This document shows, in pieces, positions 11,019-23,621 of a stretch of DNA of 64,000 bases. The DNA is from Ipomoea triloba. Lineage: Eukaryota; Streptophyta; Magnoliopsida; Solanales; Convolvulaceae. The stretch lies in contig NC_044916.1 of the NCBI RefSeq assembly GCF_003576645.1, positions 6,198,133-6,262,132 on the forward strand, written 5' to 3'. The position numbers and the translations under genes were made by a program. Every line of letters starts with the position of its first letter. Positions within the stretch are counted from its first letter, which is position 1. Under the pieces are notes generated by a model. The model worked only from the letters and a program-made list of their open reading frames with translations. It was not told where the DNA came from and did not search any database.

Positions 11019-14000
11019 CTTACTTCTGATCTCTTATTTATATAAATAAATAAATTTAAATATAAAAAAATTAATAAGGCCGATTCACTCGGGTAACTCT
11101 GTGAGTTGGGCGAGTTAACTCGGTCGGGTCGGCCGAGTTAGGTGCTAGGCAGCGGCCGCCTTGGGAGCAATTTGCCTCGACCTAGGGGCGCCTAACGCTT
11201 AGGCGGCCGATTTTTGCAACAGTGATTATTATTAACATTGTGTAGGAGCATATATGTTTTTATAGTTTTTATTTCTTACAATTTCAAATCCAACCAAATA
11301 ATGAAACTATTTCCAATAATTTATTTTTTTCCCAACCAAACAATGAAATTCATCTTCATAGTAATTGTTTTCCCATAGAATTTCAATTCCATTCCCCCTC
11401 AAATATTTTTCTCGAACCAAACGGGAGCTAAAGCTGTTAAAAATCTCATGTATATAATATTAAGCAAGGCTTGAATTACCACTTACTTAGTAATATTTAT
11501 ATATGGTTAAATAAATAATATAATGGTATTTTGAATAAAAATTTATAGTAAATCTGAACTTAGGGTGTGTTTGGAAAGTAAGAAAATGACTTCTGCAAAA
11601 TATTTTCTGAAAAATGAGTCTTTCCCAGAAAACAGTTTCATTTTCAATTTTTGGTTGTATTCTGGAAAACTGTCTTTGGGTGTTTAGTTCATTTTCTGGA
11701 AATTGTCTAAAATTGTATAATTTTACATTTTAATTTTTTAAATATAAAAAAATTATAATAATATAAAAAGTAATAAGAATATTTATTATAAAAAAGTATA
11801 TAAAAAAGGTCTGGCGGACTGTTTTCCACCGGAAACCAGAGATTTGGCCAAAATAGCCAAATCATCACCCAAGACAATTTCAGAAAATGACTTTCGGAAA
11901 AAAAAAAATTTCGGAAGTCATTTTTCCGAAAAAAATGACCTTATTTTTCATCGTCAATGGAACTGTTTTCCGTTGACCGCATTTTCCATGCCTTCCCAAA
12001 CAAAGAAAACCCGAAAAATGATTTTCGAAAATTATTTTTTGAGTTTCCAAACATACCCTTAATACGATTTTATCTTATTCTGTATTTAATCACCCTAGAA
12101 ATGGGATAAAATTCAATCAACTAAATTGACTTATAATATAAAATGAATAGAAAATTACATTTTTCGTCTCTAAGTTATAAGGTATTTGTAGAATTCGTCC
12201 ACGAGTGTTGGTTATGTTCACTTTTCGTTTCTAAGTTATCATTGGTACGGTGTTGCACTTTTCGTTCTTTGCTCACTTTTTGTCCATGATATATACTAAA
12301 ATTGCAAATCTCGTCCCTAATGTTTTATTAGTAACGTAGAAAAGTGCAACATCAATAATACTCAGGGACAAATTATACAATTATTCTATAATTTAAGGAC
12401 AAAAAGTGCAATTTTCCTTAAAATGAATGATTTATTTTTATTGAATAAGGTTCAAATTATCCACTGAACGTAATCTGAAAGTGCAATTAAGCCATTGAAC
12501 AAAAAAAAAAAAGGGCAATTACGCCATTGAACACTCCAAATACATGCAATTTCACTTGATAGCATGTTACCTTTCATTTCATCAGGTCGCATGCTTATGT
12601 GGATGGTGAATTGACATTTTAAAATATTTTTTTAATAATAAATATTAAAAATAAAAATAAAAAATTAAATTTTTTTAAAAAAAAATGGTAGCCACCCTCC
12701 CCCCTCCCCTTCCTTCGTCTCCAACTAGAAATGACTCATAAATTCTATCTATAATACATTGAAAATAAAACTCTAATAAACACTACATCCGGGCATTTGT
12801 TTGTTTTTTTTTTAATAAAAATTTTAAATTTTAAATTTTAAATTTTATTTTATTTTTATTTTTAAAGTTTATTATTAAAAAAAAATTTTAAAATGTCAAC
12901 TCACCATGTAAGCAGGCAACGTGATGAAATGGAAGGTAACCTGCTATCAGGTGCAATTGCATGTATTTGGAGTGTTCAGTGACCTAATTACACTTTTTTA
13001 TTCGTTCAGTGATTTAATTGCACTTTCAAGTTACGTTCAGTGGTCAATTTGAACATTATTCCTATTTTTATTGAAATCTAAATCGTTTAAATTGTCACAC
13101 TCACTGATGATGTTGATGGTAATAGGTTGGCCTAAGTGGTGCACTTGAGACATTATGCGGACAAGGATACGGTGCGAAGTTATACAGAATGATGGGGATT
13201 TACCTCCAGACATCATCCATCATAACATTTTTTTTCTGCGTCATTGTTGCCATTATTTGGTGTTTTTCTGATTCCATTTTGATTTTACTACAACAAGAAC
13301 CTCAAATAGCACATTTGGCCGGCTTGTACTTAAAATTTCTAATACCTGGACTGTTTGCCTACGGTTTTTTACAAAACTTGTTGAGATTTTTGCAGACGCA
13401 AACGGTTGTTATACCGTTGGTTGTGTGCTCAATGGTGCCATTAGTAATCCACATTGGAATCACTTATGTCTTGGTTCGACTAACGAGTCTGGGTTACAAA
13501 GGAGCACCGTTGGCGGCTTCTATTTCATTGTGGATCTCGTTCCTTATGTTAGGCACTTATGTTATGTTTTCGGAGAAATTCAAGTATACTTGGGAGGGAT
13601 TTTCATCGGAGTCGTTTAGACATATCTGGACAACTTTGAAGTTGGCTCTGCCCTCTGCTGCTATGGTGTGGTTAGTGTTTATTTAATGAAATTGGTTTTT
13701 AAGTATAAATTAACATAGGATTTGTGATGTCTGATGATTAAGTATCTTGGTCATTTGTAAACAGCATGGAGTATTGGGCTTTTGAGCTTCTGGTGTTGTT
13801 GGCAGGCATTATGCCAAACTCGGAAATAACAACTTCAGTTGTTGCCATGTGGTAAGCATATATGTACTTCTTTGTTGTTAAATTACCAGTCTAATGCAGT
13901 AAAAAGATTGATTGTTTGGTGGTGTGCATTCAGTGTGAATACAGAAGCCATTGCATATATGATCGCATATGGTCTTAGTGCAGCTGCCAGGTAATTCAAT

Positions 14001-15088
14001 TCATAAACCCACCATATATGCATCCCTTTTTAGTCTTTCATCTTTAGTTCTTCCCGAAAGGTTCAATCCCCAACCCAAGGGCCCCTATGCTCCAGGCCAG
14101 TCCGGCCCGACAGAGCATCTATGATAATGTAAATCATGTTAATTCAGCTGAACACAATTGTTAGACACTTGCTTATTGCACACCAAGAGTCTCTCACTTT
14201 GAGGGGTTGCTCCCAAACTGGAGCTGATGAGACTCAATCACTGATTTTTCTTTTTAAATTTAATCTCTGTGATCAACTGAGCTGCCAATGCGGGCGGTTT
14301 AGATCTTTATTTGTTTGAATTTCTTGTGGAGAGTGAAAATTGAATGAAAATTATATGCCTGCAGCACTAGAGTCTCCAACGAGTTAGGAGCCGGAAATCC
14401 TAACCAGGCTAAGCACGCCATGTTTGTTACTCTCAAATTGTGCATTCTTTTTGCTATTGCAACCGCCTCCGCTCTAATTTTTGGTCACGACGTATGGGCT
14501 GGTCTCTTTAGCGATAGCTCGCTTGTAATATCAAATTTTGGTTCAATGACGTACCTTCTAGTTACATCTTTCATATTCGATTTTGTCCAAGGAATCTTAT
14601 CAGGTATAATATGAATAATTTTGAATTTTTTTTTCAATGAAATCTTATCCTTTCTTATATGTTTCTTTTTTGGGTCAATTTTTGTGAACAGGGGTAGCTA
14701 GGGGATGCGGTTGGCAGCACTTAGCTATGTGCATAAACTTGGCAACGTTTTATTTCATTGGAATGCCAATTGCTGCACTCTTTGCTTTCAAGTTGAAACT
14801 CTATGCTAAGGTAAGTGGTGGACTATAAACATATACTCCTGGAAAATGTGTTGTTATTATAGTAAAAATTGCTAACCTTAATCAAACTTTTAGACCTATG
14901 TTAGCTTAAAAATCACAAGATTTTGTATTGAATGTGAAAGAAAAATATTGTGGCACAAACAGGGCTTATGGATTGGGTTGATCTGTGGTCTGGTCTGTCA
15001 ATCGGCGGGTTTGTTGATGCTTTCCATCTTCACCAAGTGGAACAGAGTGGACCTCTCAACTAATAATGAAAAACCATCATTGGCTTAA
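9124..15088 (+). CDS. MATE/DTX family efflux transporter, copy 1
   Basis: Seven exons: 9124-9384, 13126-13670, 13765-13851, 13934-13990, 14365-14603, 14692-14810 and 14963-15088. All junctions are GT-AG and in frame, giving 477 aa, the usual length of plant DTX proteins. Family marks are LCGQGYGAK after the second helix, [33 protein letters not shown] and [10 protein letters not shown]. About twelve membrane helices are expected. MATE proteins export organic cations, alkaloids, flavonoids or citrate by proton or sodium antiport at the plasma membrane or tonoplast; the substrate cannot be read from the sequence. The start [10 protein letters not shown] is supported by the same start in copy 2. 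Intron 1 is 3741 bp and packed with MITEs. The reading frame is intact. Confidence 0.93.
10132..10627. mobile_element. Possible MITE in MATE intron 1
   Basis: Left GGTGTGTTTGAAAATC and right AATCTCCAAACAGGCC form loose inverted ends of the common GG-TGTTTGG type. No clear target duplication was found, so the call is weak. Confidence 0.3.
10352..10527. repeat. GTG/GGT-rich triplet tract
   Basis: Imperfect (GGT)n-type sequence with repeated GTGGTGG and GCGGTAG phrases over about 175 bp, inside intron 1 of MATE copy 1. The opposite strand reads as His/Thr-rich frames, a by-product of the repeat. Confidence 0.8.
10967..11015. repeat. (AT)n microsatellite
   Basis: 49 bases of pure AT alternation inside intron 1 of MATE copy 1. 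Confidence 0.95.
11080..11224. mobile_element. Partial hAT-type element, right end
   Basis: It ends GGCGGCCGATTTTTGCAACAGTG, close to the right end of the 5249-5786 hAT element, and has the same GC-rich CCTAGG/GCCTAA composition. The left end is not visible and may have been lost in the adjacent AT microsatellite. Confidence 0.5.
11563..12058. mobile_element. Tourist-like (PIF/Harbinger) MITE
   Basis: The left end GGGTGTGTTTGGAAA and right end TTTCCAAACATACCC are inverted copies, flanked on both sides by TTA (11560-11562 and 12059-12061). A 3-bp TTA duplication is typical of PIF/Harbinger. It is 496 bp long with no coding capacity. Confidence 0.75.
12149..12418. mobile_element. Inverted-repeat MITE, Mutator-like
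   Basis: The ends AGAAAATTACATTTTTCGTC and, reversed from the right, AGGAAAATTGCACTTTTTGTC are inverted copies. They are flanked by a perfect 10-bp direct repeat TAAAATGAAT at 12139-12148 and 12419-12428. That duplication length suits Mutator-like elements. Confidence 0.75.
12443..13061. mobile_element. Long-TIR foldback MITE, copy A
   Basis: Arms of about 150 bp mirror each other: GAATAAGGTTCAAATT at the left, reversed at the right, with matching ACGTAATCTGAAAGTGCAAT and CACTCCAAATACATGCAAT blocks. A second copy lies at 23622-24245. A TATTTTTATT repeat flanks both ends but its exact limits are ambiguous. It ends about 65 bp before exon 2 of MATE copy 1. Confidence 0.75.
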
Positions 15089-15507
15089 CTCAAGTGTGAG
15101 GTTTCCTAGCTGCATGGGACTATGAGGTTCCAATTCTTTGTTGAAAAATTTATTGAAAAACTACTATTCATATGAATGTGATTTACTTTTAATGTGATTA
15201 TTTGGAGTAGTGGGGTATGTAATAATCACAGCAGGGTTAGATGATTGTTAAGAATTTATAATTGTGAGGTATTTTAAATATTAGGTGCACTTAGTATTGA
15301 TGCTCAGTATACAATTTACTTGCACATGTACATGTAATACATTTTACTTACACTTATGCACCTATTTTGACCACCTATTTTGACTTACAAGTACAAGTAC
15401 AAGTAATTTACTTTATGCACCTGGGTGCACCTAGTGCGTTGTGATTCTTTCTCAGTTCTCTCTGCCCGACTGGTCTTCTCCTCTTTCCCGGTCCATTCGG
15501 CCACTCC
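15089..15507. other. 3' flank of MATE copy 1
   Basis: Probable 3' UTR followed by a relic of the GTGCAC-rich repeat also seen at 17100-17400 (phrases like TACTTGCAC and GGTGCACCTA). No gene. Confidence 0.55.
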
Positions 15508-16300
15508 GGTCTGTTGGAGTCAGCTTGGACCAGACTAAGACCCGACCTTAGAGCTCGGAATGAGCGGGCCGATCGCTGACCTTGCACCTTTCTTAGCCGG
15601 TCTATTAGAGTCAGCTTGGGCCAGACTAAGACTCGACCTTAGAGCTCGGAATGAACAGGCCTATTGCTGACCTTGCACCTTTCTCAGAGTCTAAGCTCTT
15701 CTGGCAGCCGGTCTATTGGAGTCAGCTTGGGCCAGACTAAGACCCGACCTTAGAGCTCGGAATGAGCAGGCGGCCAGACTAAGACCCGACCTTAGAGCTC
15801 GGAATGAGCAGGCCGATTGCTGACCTTGCACCTTTCTCAGAGTCTAAGCTCTTTTCGATTGCTGACCTTGCACCTTTCTCAGAGTCTAAGCTCTTTTGGC
15901 AGCCGGTCTATTGGAGTCAGCTTCGGCCAGACTAAGACCCGACCTTAGAGCTCGGAATGAGCAGGCGGCCAGACTAAGACCCGACCTTAGAGCTCGGAAT
16001 GAGCAGGCCGATTGCTGACCTTGCACCTTTCTCAGAGTCTAAGCTCTTTTCGATTGCTGACCTTGCACCTTTCTCAGAGTCTAAGCTCTTTTGGCAGCCG
16101 GTCTATTGGAGTCAGCTTCGGCCAGACTAAGACCCGACCTTAGAGCTTGGAATGAGCAGGCCGATCGCTGACCTTGCACCTTTCTTAGAGTCTAAGCTCT
16201 TTTGGTAGCCTGGGCCAGACTAAGACCCGACCTTAAAGCTCGGAATGAGCGGGCTGATCACTGACCTTACACCCTTCTCAGAGTCTAAGCTCTTTTGGCC
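15508..16300. repeat. Complex minisatellite, about 110-bp unit with higher-order period of 195 bp
   Basis: Units run from GGTCTATTGGAGTCAGCTT through CCAGACTAAGACCCGACC and GAGCTCGGAATGAGCAGG to CAGAGTCTAAGCTCTTTTGG. Full and truncated units alternate. A block containing a partial unit recurs with a spacing of 195 bp (GCAGGCGGCC at 15766 and 15961). GC content is clearly higher than in the flanks. I recognise no transposon ends and no ORF. Confidence 0.85.
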
Positions 16301-16378
16301 TTGCAACATTTGGCCGCGCACTGTCATGTTGAGACTTGTTTATCAATAAAGAGAATTTTTTACTAGCGTATTTACTCT

Positions 16379-16427
<49 letters not shown>

Positions 16428-16920
16428 GTAATATCTGTTTATCTATACTTTTTCAACCTATTGAAGCATGCCTCCACAGAGACTTGATCTCATGACTTGT
16501 CATATGAGAGAGTCACTACATGCCATCTGAATACAAAGTTCTTGGCTTCACGGAAAGTTAATTAAAAAAATATTTGTCAACTTTCTCGAAAAGGGTCGCC
16601 AAAAGTTATTCTATACAAATCTAGATCTGTATAGATCGCGACTCCAAGCCACACTCCTCTCTTCTCCACGCACTGAAGTCACTGCCATGCTCAACCACTA
16701 CTAACCCCATCTCCACCACCGCGTTTAGCTACCGCACACCTTTTTTTGGCGGGTAAATCTTTTTTTTTTTTAATTATTAAAATACGTGTTTTTTTTAATT
16801 ATTTTGTTAAATATGATATTTGTTGATTTTTTAGAATTTTTATTTTGAATTTGTATTAATTTGCTGTTGTTGTTGTTATTATTATATCTTGATATGTAAA
16901 AGAAAATATGAATTTTGGTG

Positions 16921-16971
<51 letters not shown>

Positions 16972-16975
16972 GCAC
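16301..16975. other. Intergenic DNA with two TA microsatellites
   Basis: Pure TA runs at 16382-16424 and 16923-16968. Between them is unannotated DNA with a possible old SINE around 16450-16550. No gene. Confidence 0.6.
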
Positions 16976-17512
16976 TCTAATGAGAACAAGTGCCCAGGAG
17001 AGAAAAAAAAATAAAACAATTTACAGTTGTCCATGTTTTCAGATCAACGAATCAGATTTAATTTAAAAGAAAAATGACGCGGTGACATTTTTGTAAATGC
17101 AAGTAACTAGTGCACCTTTTCAAGTAAAAAGTGCAAGTAAAATAACTTACAAGTGCAAGTAATTTACCTTGTTAACATTCGTGCACTTAGGTGCACCTAA
17201 TTATAATGTTAGGTGCAACTAGTTATAACGTTAGGTGTATTTAGTATTGATGCTCAGTGTCAATTTTACTTGCACCTGTAATACATTTTACATGCATTTT
17301 TAATACATTTTACTTGCACTTGGTGCACTGTATGAAACTGTTACTTGCACTTGTAATACATTTTACTTGCACTTTGATGTTTAATTATTTACGAAAATTT
17401 CACTATGTTTTTTTTATATATAAAATAAGTGTTTCTGATGCGTTAGATCTGGACATGTGGACGGATGATATGCGTTCTGATTTCTCTCCTGGGCAAGTGG
17501 TTCTTATTTGAA
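16976..17512. mobile_element. Inverted-repeat element with GTGCAC-rich core
   Basis: The left arm GAACAAGTGCCCAGGAGAG is mirrored at the right by CTCTCCTGGGCAAGTGGTTC. The interior repeats phrases such as AATACATTTTACTTGCAC three to four times. The termini are approximate because an AT microsatellite borders the left side. Confidence 0.65.
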
Positions 17513-17719
17513 CGCATCATATATATATATATATAAGGATTTGAGGTAATTTTTTGTGCTTATATATTAATGTGTGCATGTTAACGTGTGCATACCTATG
17601 GGGCAAAGAATTACTATTATTATTTTATTTTAATTTAAATTTTGGTATTTTAAATGTTTAATTTTGAATTTTAATAATTTTTTTGTGAAATAGATATTTT
17701 GATGAATTAGGTAAATAAA

Positions 17720-17909
17720 TATTTAAATGGTTACACTTGCATGAGACCGTCTCATGGATCCTTAATTGTGAAACGGGTTGAGTCGGGTCGAATCAGCATG
17801 TAAATGCCATACTTATACGCACAAATGACATACTTATATGCTGAAATGTAATGCTAATCAGAAATAAAATTTTTGTCATTATATTTATAAGAAAAAATGT
17901 AATACTTTG

Positions 17910-17971
<62 letters not shown>

Positions 17972-18285
17972 ATTTTACATTTTGATATAAAAGTATTATA
18001 TTTTCCATCAAAAGTATTACATATTCCATAAATAGTAATGTTCCCCTTACTTATAAGGAAAAATATACTGTAATACTTTTGAGAAAAAATATAATACTTT
18101 TAAATCGAAATGTAAAAGTATTATATTTTCCTTTAAAAGTATTACATTTACCATTACAAGTAACAAAAATTTTATGTTTGATTAGTATTATATTTGAGCA
18201 TATAAGTATGGCATTTGTGCGTATAAGTATGACATTTTCACATTGATCCGACTCGTCTTACGGTGAAACAGTCTCACACAAATTT
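17720..18285. mobile_element. Inverted-repeat MITE with GAGACNGTCTCA ends
   Basis: The left arm has ATGAGACCGTCTCATGGATC and the right arm CGGTGAAACAGTCTCACACA. The interior is symmetric (ATGCCATACTTATACGCACA against GCGTATAAGTATGACATT). An AT microsatellite at 17912-17968 sits in the middle. Confidence 0.7.
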
Positions 18286-18850
18286 TTTTCAAATTTAAAT
18301 GATTTAGATATTGTAAATTTTTAATTATTCTTGCGTAGTCACAAAAAAAAATATTATTCTTGCGTATGAAGCGACTGTTACGTGACTTACGTCATATTTA
18401 ATGCTTGGGCCATCCAACTAGTCGATTTTGGGTTGAATGTTTATCGGGATAAATTTTTTTGGCCATAACCCTTAATAAATGATTGAAATATCAGTTGTAG
18501 CAGAATAACAGCACAATAACCGCATTGTGACATTGTCCATGCATTGCTGGCACCTTACCTGTCTCAACCACAATTGAGGGTATTGTATGTAATCTGACGG
18601 CAACGTGCCATCTCAGATCAATTTTTGTTTTTTGTTGTTGTTGTTGTTTTTTTTTTAATTTAATTTTTTTTATAAGACTGAGTTAACTTGCAAGCTAACA
18701 TTTTGTTTTCATATAGACAAAGGCTGCATTTGTCAGTCAAATCAGATTTTTTTTTAAATATTATTATTTTATTATATTATCATTCTTAAAAGTGGTTTGG
18801 AATGTATGCTGAATGAGAGAGTTCAAAATTTAGAAAAGAGAGAGAGAGAG
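18286..18850. other. Upstream of MATE copy 2
   Basis: AT-rich sequence with no gene. Similarity to MATE copy 1 starts only about 35 bp before the ATG (GAGTTCAAAANTTAGAAAAGAG), so the two promoters are not obviously alike. Confidence 0.55.
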
Positions 18851-21800
18851 ATGGAGAGTTCAGCGTCAGAAGTTAGAAGTCCTCTAGTGTTAGAGGCAAT
18901 TCCAAATAGAGAAAGATGGTGGAGAAGGGCAATGGACTTGGAAGAATCGAAGCATCAAATAGTGTTCGCCTTACCAATGATTCTCACCAACGCCTCTTTC
19001 TATTTCATCCCTCTCGTCTCCGTCATGTTTTCCGGCCACCTCGGACAGCTTCCCCTCGCCGCCTCTAATCTCGCCAACTCTTGGGCCTTCGTCACCGGCC
19101 TCTCTTTCATGGTACGATTCAATACTCACATCTCATATCTTCTATCTATGGGATTATTCAAGATTAATTAAAGATTCCGTGGTTTTCAAAAAAAAAATAA
19201 AATTAAAGATTCCGTGTTCCATTTGTGTTCTTTTTTTTTTTTTTTTTTTTAGTTGGTAGGAGATAACATGGGAAAAGAAGATAGGATTTTGATGATCATA
19301 TTACGTTGGACTCTCTCATCTGATCTCACTAATTATTCATTAACAGGGACATCTCATAAGTCATAACATTATTGGTCTTTGAATTGTTCAGAGTTGAAAT
19401 TGTTGGGAAAAAAAAAAAAAAACTATACCTAACATATTTTTCAAGGTACCTAATATTATACGGAGTACCTAATATATTACTTATATATATAGCTAAATCC
19501 ATTAAATTACAATTTAATCACTTACTATTTATAATAGGCTTAGGCACCATTTTTACTTATAAGACCATATAAAAATTCCTAAATTTGTATTTTACATTTG
19601 TTAATATATATTACAACCCTACTATACATTTAAAGTAGAGTTAATTACTATTTTGGTCCCTTAATTATTTTCAATTATCAATGTAGTCCCTATTTTTCAA
19701 TTTCAACCAATTTGGTCATCGGATTTTTTTAAAATTTTGTCAATTAAGCCCTTCTAGAGACCAAGATGATGATTTTCACATTTTTTAAATTTTATCAATT
19801 TGGTCTCTAAAAGGGTTTAATTGTCAAAATTTTAAACAATTTGATGATCAAATTGATTGAAGTTGAAAACTAGAGACTGCATTGACAGTTAGGAAATAAT
19901 TGAGGGAACATGATTTCTCTTTTAAAGTAAATACAAAGGCATAATGGAACTAGGATCCAATATACTTTATACTTCTTGCAGTTTTACCTTCTTGTTTTTT
20001 TAATTATTGTTATTATTTGCAAGTATATAATAATACAATAATATATTTATTCTCAAAAAAAATTCAATATATTTAATTAATTATATGGTACCATGATGTA
20101 TTTTATTGTAAAAAATTTATATAATTATAACGTGTTGTTTCCAACACGTGCCAATTTAAATTCAAGGAAAATTATACATGTACTCCCATGATATATATCT
20201 TATTCATGTTGACTACATGCATGAGAGCGTTTTTTTTTTTTTTTTTGAAAATGCATGAGAGCGTTTAATTAAGGGATTAGAAGTTATGCAATAGAACTCT
20301 TCAATTAATTATGTTCGTAGACACATATAAATAGTTGACATACTCAAATCAAGAAAACCTATATCCTATAGGCTACTCTGCTAAGAATTGAATTTGTAAC
20401 ATTACTGTTACCAAGTCAACAGTCTGACCAATTTGATTGGATTACCCCATCAATTTACCACCTACACTGCCAGACTGTATGTTGATAAAACATGTTTGCT
20501 GATGACGATATGATCTTGGTAATAGATTGGCCTAAGTGGTGCACTTGAGACACTATGCGGACAAGGATATGGCGCAAAGTTGTACAAGATGATGGGGATT
20601 TACCTCCAGACATCATGCATCATAACCTTTGTTTTCTGCGTCATTGTGGCTATTATTTGGTACTTTTCTGATTCCATTCTGATTTTACTACACCAAGAAC
20701 CTCAAATAGCACACATGGCTGGCCAGTACCTCAAGTTTCTAATACCCGGATTGTTCGCCTACGGTTTTGTGCAAAACTTGCTTAGATTTTTACAAACACA
20801 AACGGTTGTTTTACCATTGGTCGTGTGTTCAATGGTGCCGTTAGTAATCCACATCGGCATCGCATATGTTTTGGTTCGGTTAACGAGTTTAGGTTTCAAG
20901 GGGGCACCCTTGGCTGCTTCCATTTCGTTGTGGATTGCGTTTCTTATGTTAAGCGCTTATGTAATGTTTTCGGAGAAATTCAAGCATACTTGGACGGGAT
21001 TTTCATTTGAGTCATTTGATCATATCTATAAAACCTTGAAGTTGGCCCTGCCCTCTGCTGCTATGGTGTGGTTAGTATTTATTTAATGAAATTGGTTTTA
21101 AGTATAAATTAGCATAGGATTTGCGATGTTTGATGATCTGATCTATATATCTTTGGTCATTATATTGTTGAACAGCTTGGAATATTGCGCTTTCGAGATT
21201 CTGGTGTTGTTGGCAGGCATTATGCCAAACTCGGAAATAACAACTTCACTTGTTGCCATGTGGTAAGTAGGGGTGAGCATTAATCAGTTTCAGTTAATAA
21301 CCGACGGATAATGCAAAGCATTTTTTTAGTCTTTATAACCGACCTAAACTGACCAAACATATTCTCCTAAAACATTAACATTTTCATTATCTTTTTTATG
21401 TTGTACATTATATTCAGTGTGAATACTGAAGCCATAGCCTACATGATCGCATATGGTCTTAGCGCAGCTGCCAGGTATTTCAATTCACAAATTAAATCTC
21501 TCATCCATTTTCAGTCTTCTTTTCTGGTTTAAATTTTTGTTAGCAGAGTGAAAATTGAATCAAAATTATATATATGCAGCACCAGAGTCTCCAATGAGTT
21601 AGGAGCCGGGAATCCTAACCAAGCCAAGCACGCCATGTTTGTTGCTCTCAAGTTGTGCATTCTTTTGGCTATTGCAACCGCCCTTTTTCTAATTTTTGGT
21701 CACGATGCATGGGCCAGTCTCTTTAGCAATAGCTCGGTTGTAATATCAAATTTCAGTTCAATGACGTACCTTCTCGTTACATCGATCATATTCGATTTTG

Positions 21801-22815
21801 TCCAAGGAATCTTATCAGGTAAATATGAATAATTTTGATATTTTTGAATGAAATCTTATCCTCGCTTACTAAATGAGATATGTTTTTTTTTTGGGCAAAT
21901 TTGTGAACAGGGGTGGCTAGGGGGTGCGGTTGGCAGCACTTGGCTATGTGCATAAACTTGGCAACATTTTATTTCATTGGAATGCCAATTGCTGCACTCT
22001 TTGCTTTCAAGTTGAAACTCTATGTCAAGGTAAGAATGTGTTATGTTTTAAATTTGTCCAAATTCACAAAGGAAATATAGTACAATTGATTGAATTGGAA
22101 GCATATTAGAGATGGAACAAGTGAGCAACTCATCAATATGAGGTAGTTCAAAAAAGTTGAGATTAGAAGGCCAGAATTAGATGTTATACCTAATTCTAGT
22201 AATATTACTTTATCTAACTTATGGAGATTTACGATTGTAAAAGGTCTCACTAATTAAGAAAACAGATAATTTACACTTGATAACTATCATATACTAGCCA
22301 ATGTAAAGCTTATTTAAAATGAATGTTAGTAGATAATATCGTTAAGGCGATGCATGATTAAATTGGATGAAAGTGATGGGTTAGAGGGCTATATATCAAC
22401 ATCTTTTATGTCAAAATTGCCATCCTTAGGTTGCTCTGAAATTGTGAGAGACGACATCTTGAGTACTGTTTAACAGTGTTCTGGCGTTCTGTTCAAGCAT
22501 GGGTGTAGTCTCCCCTTGTTTTGTTTTTCATCCGGGTATCCCTTCCCAAAAAAAAAATAATAAAAAAAAAATAAAAATTGGCATCCTTAATTGAACCTCT
22601 AGACCAATCACCTATATATGTTGGCTTAAGGACTACCACAAGATTTTGTATTGAATGTGGAAATTTTATTGTGGCACATATAGGGGTTGTGGATTGGATT
22701 GATCTGTGGTCTGGTTTGTCAAGCTTGCGGTTTGTTGTTGCTCTCCATCTTCACCAAGTGGAGCAGACTGGTACTCTCAACTACCAACAATAATGAAAAA
22801 CCATTATTGGCTTAA
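18851..22815 (+). CDS. MATE/DTX family efflux transporter, copy 2
   Basis: Seven exons: 18851-19111, 20526-21070, 21176-21262, 21418-21474, 21580-21818, 21911-22029 and 22684-22815, giving 479 aa. Exons 1-6 are exactly as long as in copy 1 (261, 545, 87, 57, 239 and 119 nt) and exon 7 is 6 nt longer. All junctions are GT-AG. The same MATE signatures are present ([39 protein letters not shown]). An in-frame ATG at 18797 exists, but [10 protein letters not shown] at 18851 matches copy 1 and is preferred. Copy 2 begins 3.8 kb after copy 1 in the same orientation, so the two are a tandem duplication. Intron 1 (1414 bp) and intron 6 (654 bp) differ greatly from copy 1 (3741 and 152 bp). Substrate unknown. 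Confidence 0.93.
19638..19920. mobile_element. Mutator-like MITE in MATE copy 2 intron 1
   Basis: 283 bp with mirrored arms (CTATTTTGGTCCCTTAATTA against AAATAATTGAGGGAACATGA), flanked by a perfect 9-bp direct repeat TTTAAAGTA at 19629-19637 and 19921-19929. It is absent from copy 1, so it arrived after the duplication or was lost there. Confidence 0.75.
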
Positions 22816-23621
22816 CTCAAGCTAGCATTATATTATTATGAGCTTCTTCCTAATATTACTCTATTTGTACGTTTTGGAGAATTCCAAGTAGGTAGTTTAA
22901 TGCATTCTCTATCAGGTTGAGAGCGTTACTATATAGTAAGCTATACTTTAATTTTTATTTAATGATTCCTTGACGATAAAATAATTATGAGAATATCATC
23001 ACTTTTTTGTAAGGGTACGTAAAACATCAATCACATGACCAACCTAGACTAGTTGAGTTATTCAAATCGAATTGTTTTTTTTTTTTTTTTTTTTTTGGTT
23101 AGATGGTTCTAGAGCAAAGACCAAAAGATGAGAATGTAATTTCTCTATTTTTATTCTTTTCTAATATTTAATTAATACATAAAATTTTTATTAATTTTGC
23201 GATAAGTAGACTTATTCAACTAATAAAAATTAAAGATTTAAAAAAAAATAATAATAACATCTAAATTCAATTCATGCAAGATTTGGTTTTCATAATTTAC
23301 AACAAAAATAATTAACATGTATTGTATTGATTATTGTCACGTTCATTAAGTAATTATATTACTACAAGTTCATCACACAACTATTGAAATGATAATATTA
23401 AAAATATATATCAATATAAGTGTCAAGATGTGACTGAAATAATTGTAATTTATTTAGTAATATGTGTTTATTGACTTTTGTTACATTTTACACATTTAAT
23501 ATTAGTGTATTGAATATATTTTTTATCTTAAAGTTGAATTTGAAGAATGAAATCAGAAAATTAGATAAATGAAAAACTGGAGATATGGAGAATGTAAATT
23601 GAGAAAAAAAAAAAAGAAAAA
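22816..23621. other. 3' flank of MATE copy 2
   Basis: AT-rich intergenic DNA with a poly-T run near 23075. No gene or clear element. Confidence 0.55.

Noticed and set aside
15508..16300. Possible CRISPR-like array
   Set aside because: The organism is a plant, the units are long and adjoin without unique spacers, and unit lengths vary; it is a minisatellite.
17793..18029. Frame with a long Ile-Tyr repeat
   Set aside because: Translation of an AT microsatellite; no supporting domain.
18797..18850. Upstream in-frame ATG for MATE copy 2 adding 18 residues
   Set aside because: Copy 1 has no such extension, and the shared MESSASE start in both genes is the better choice.
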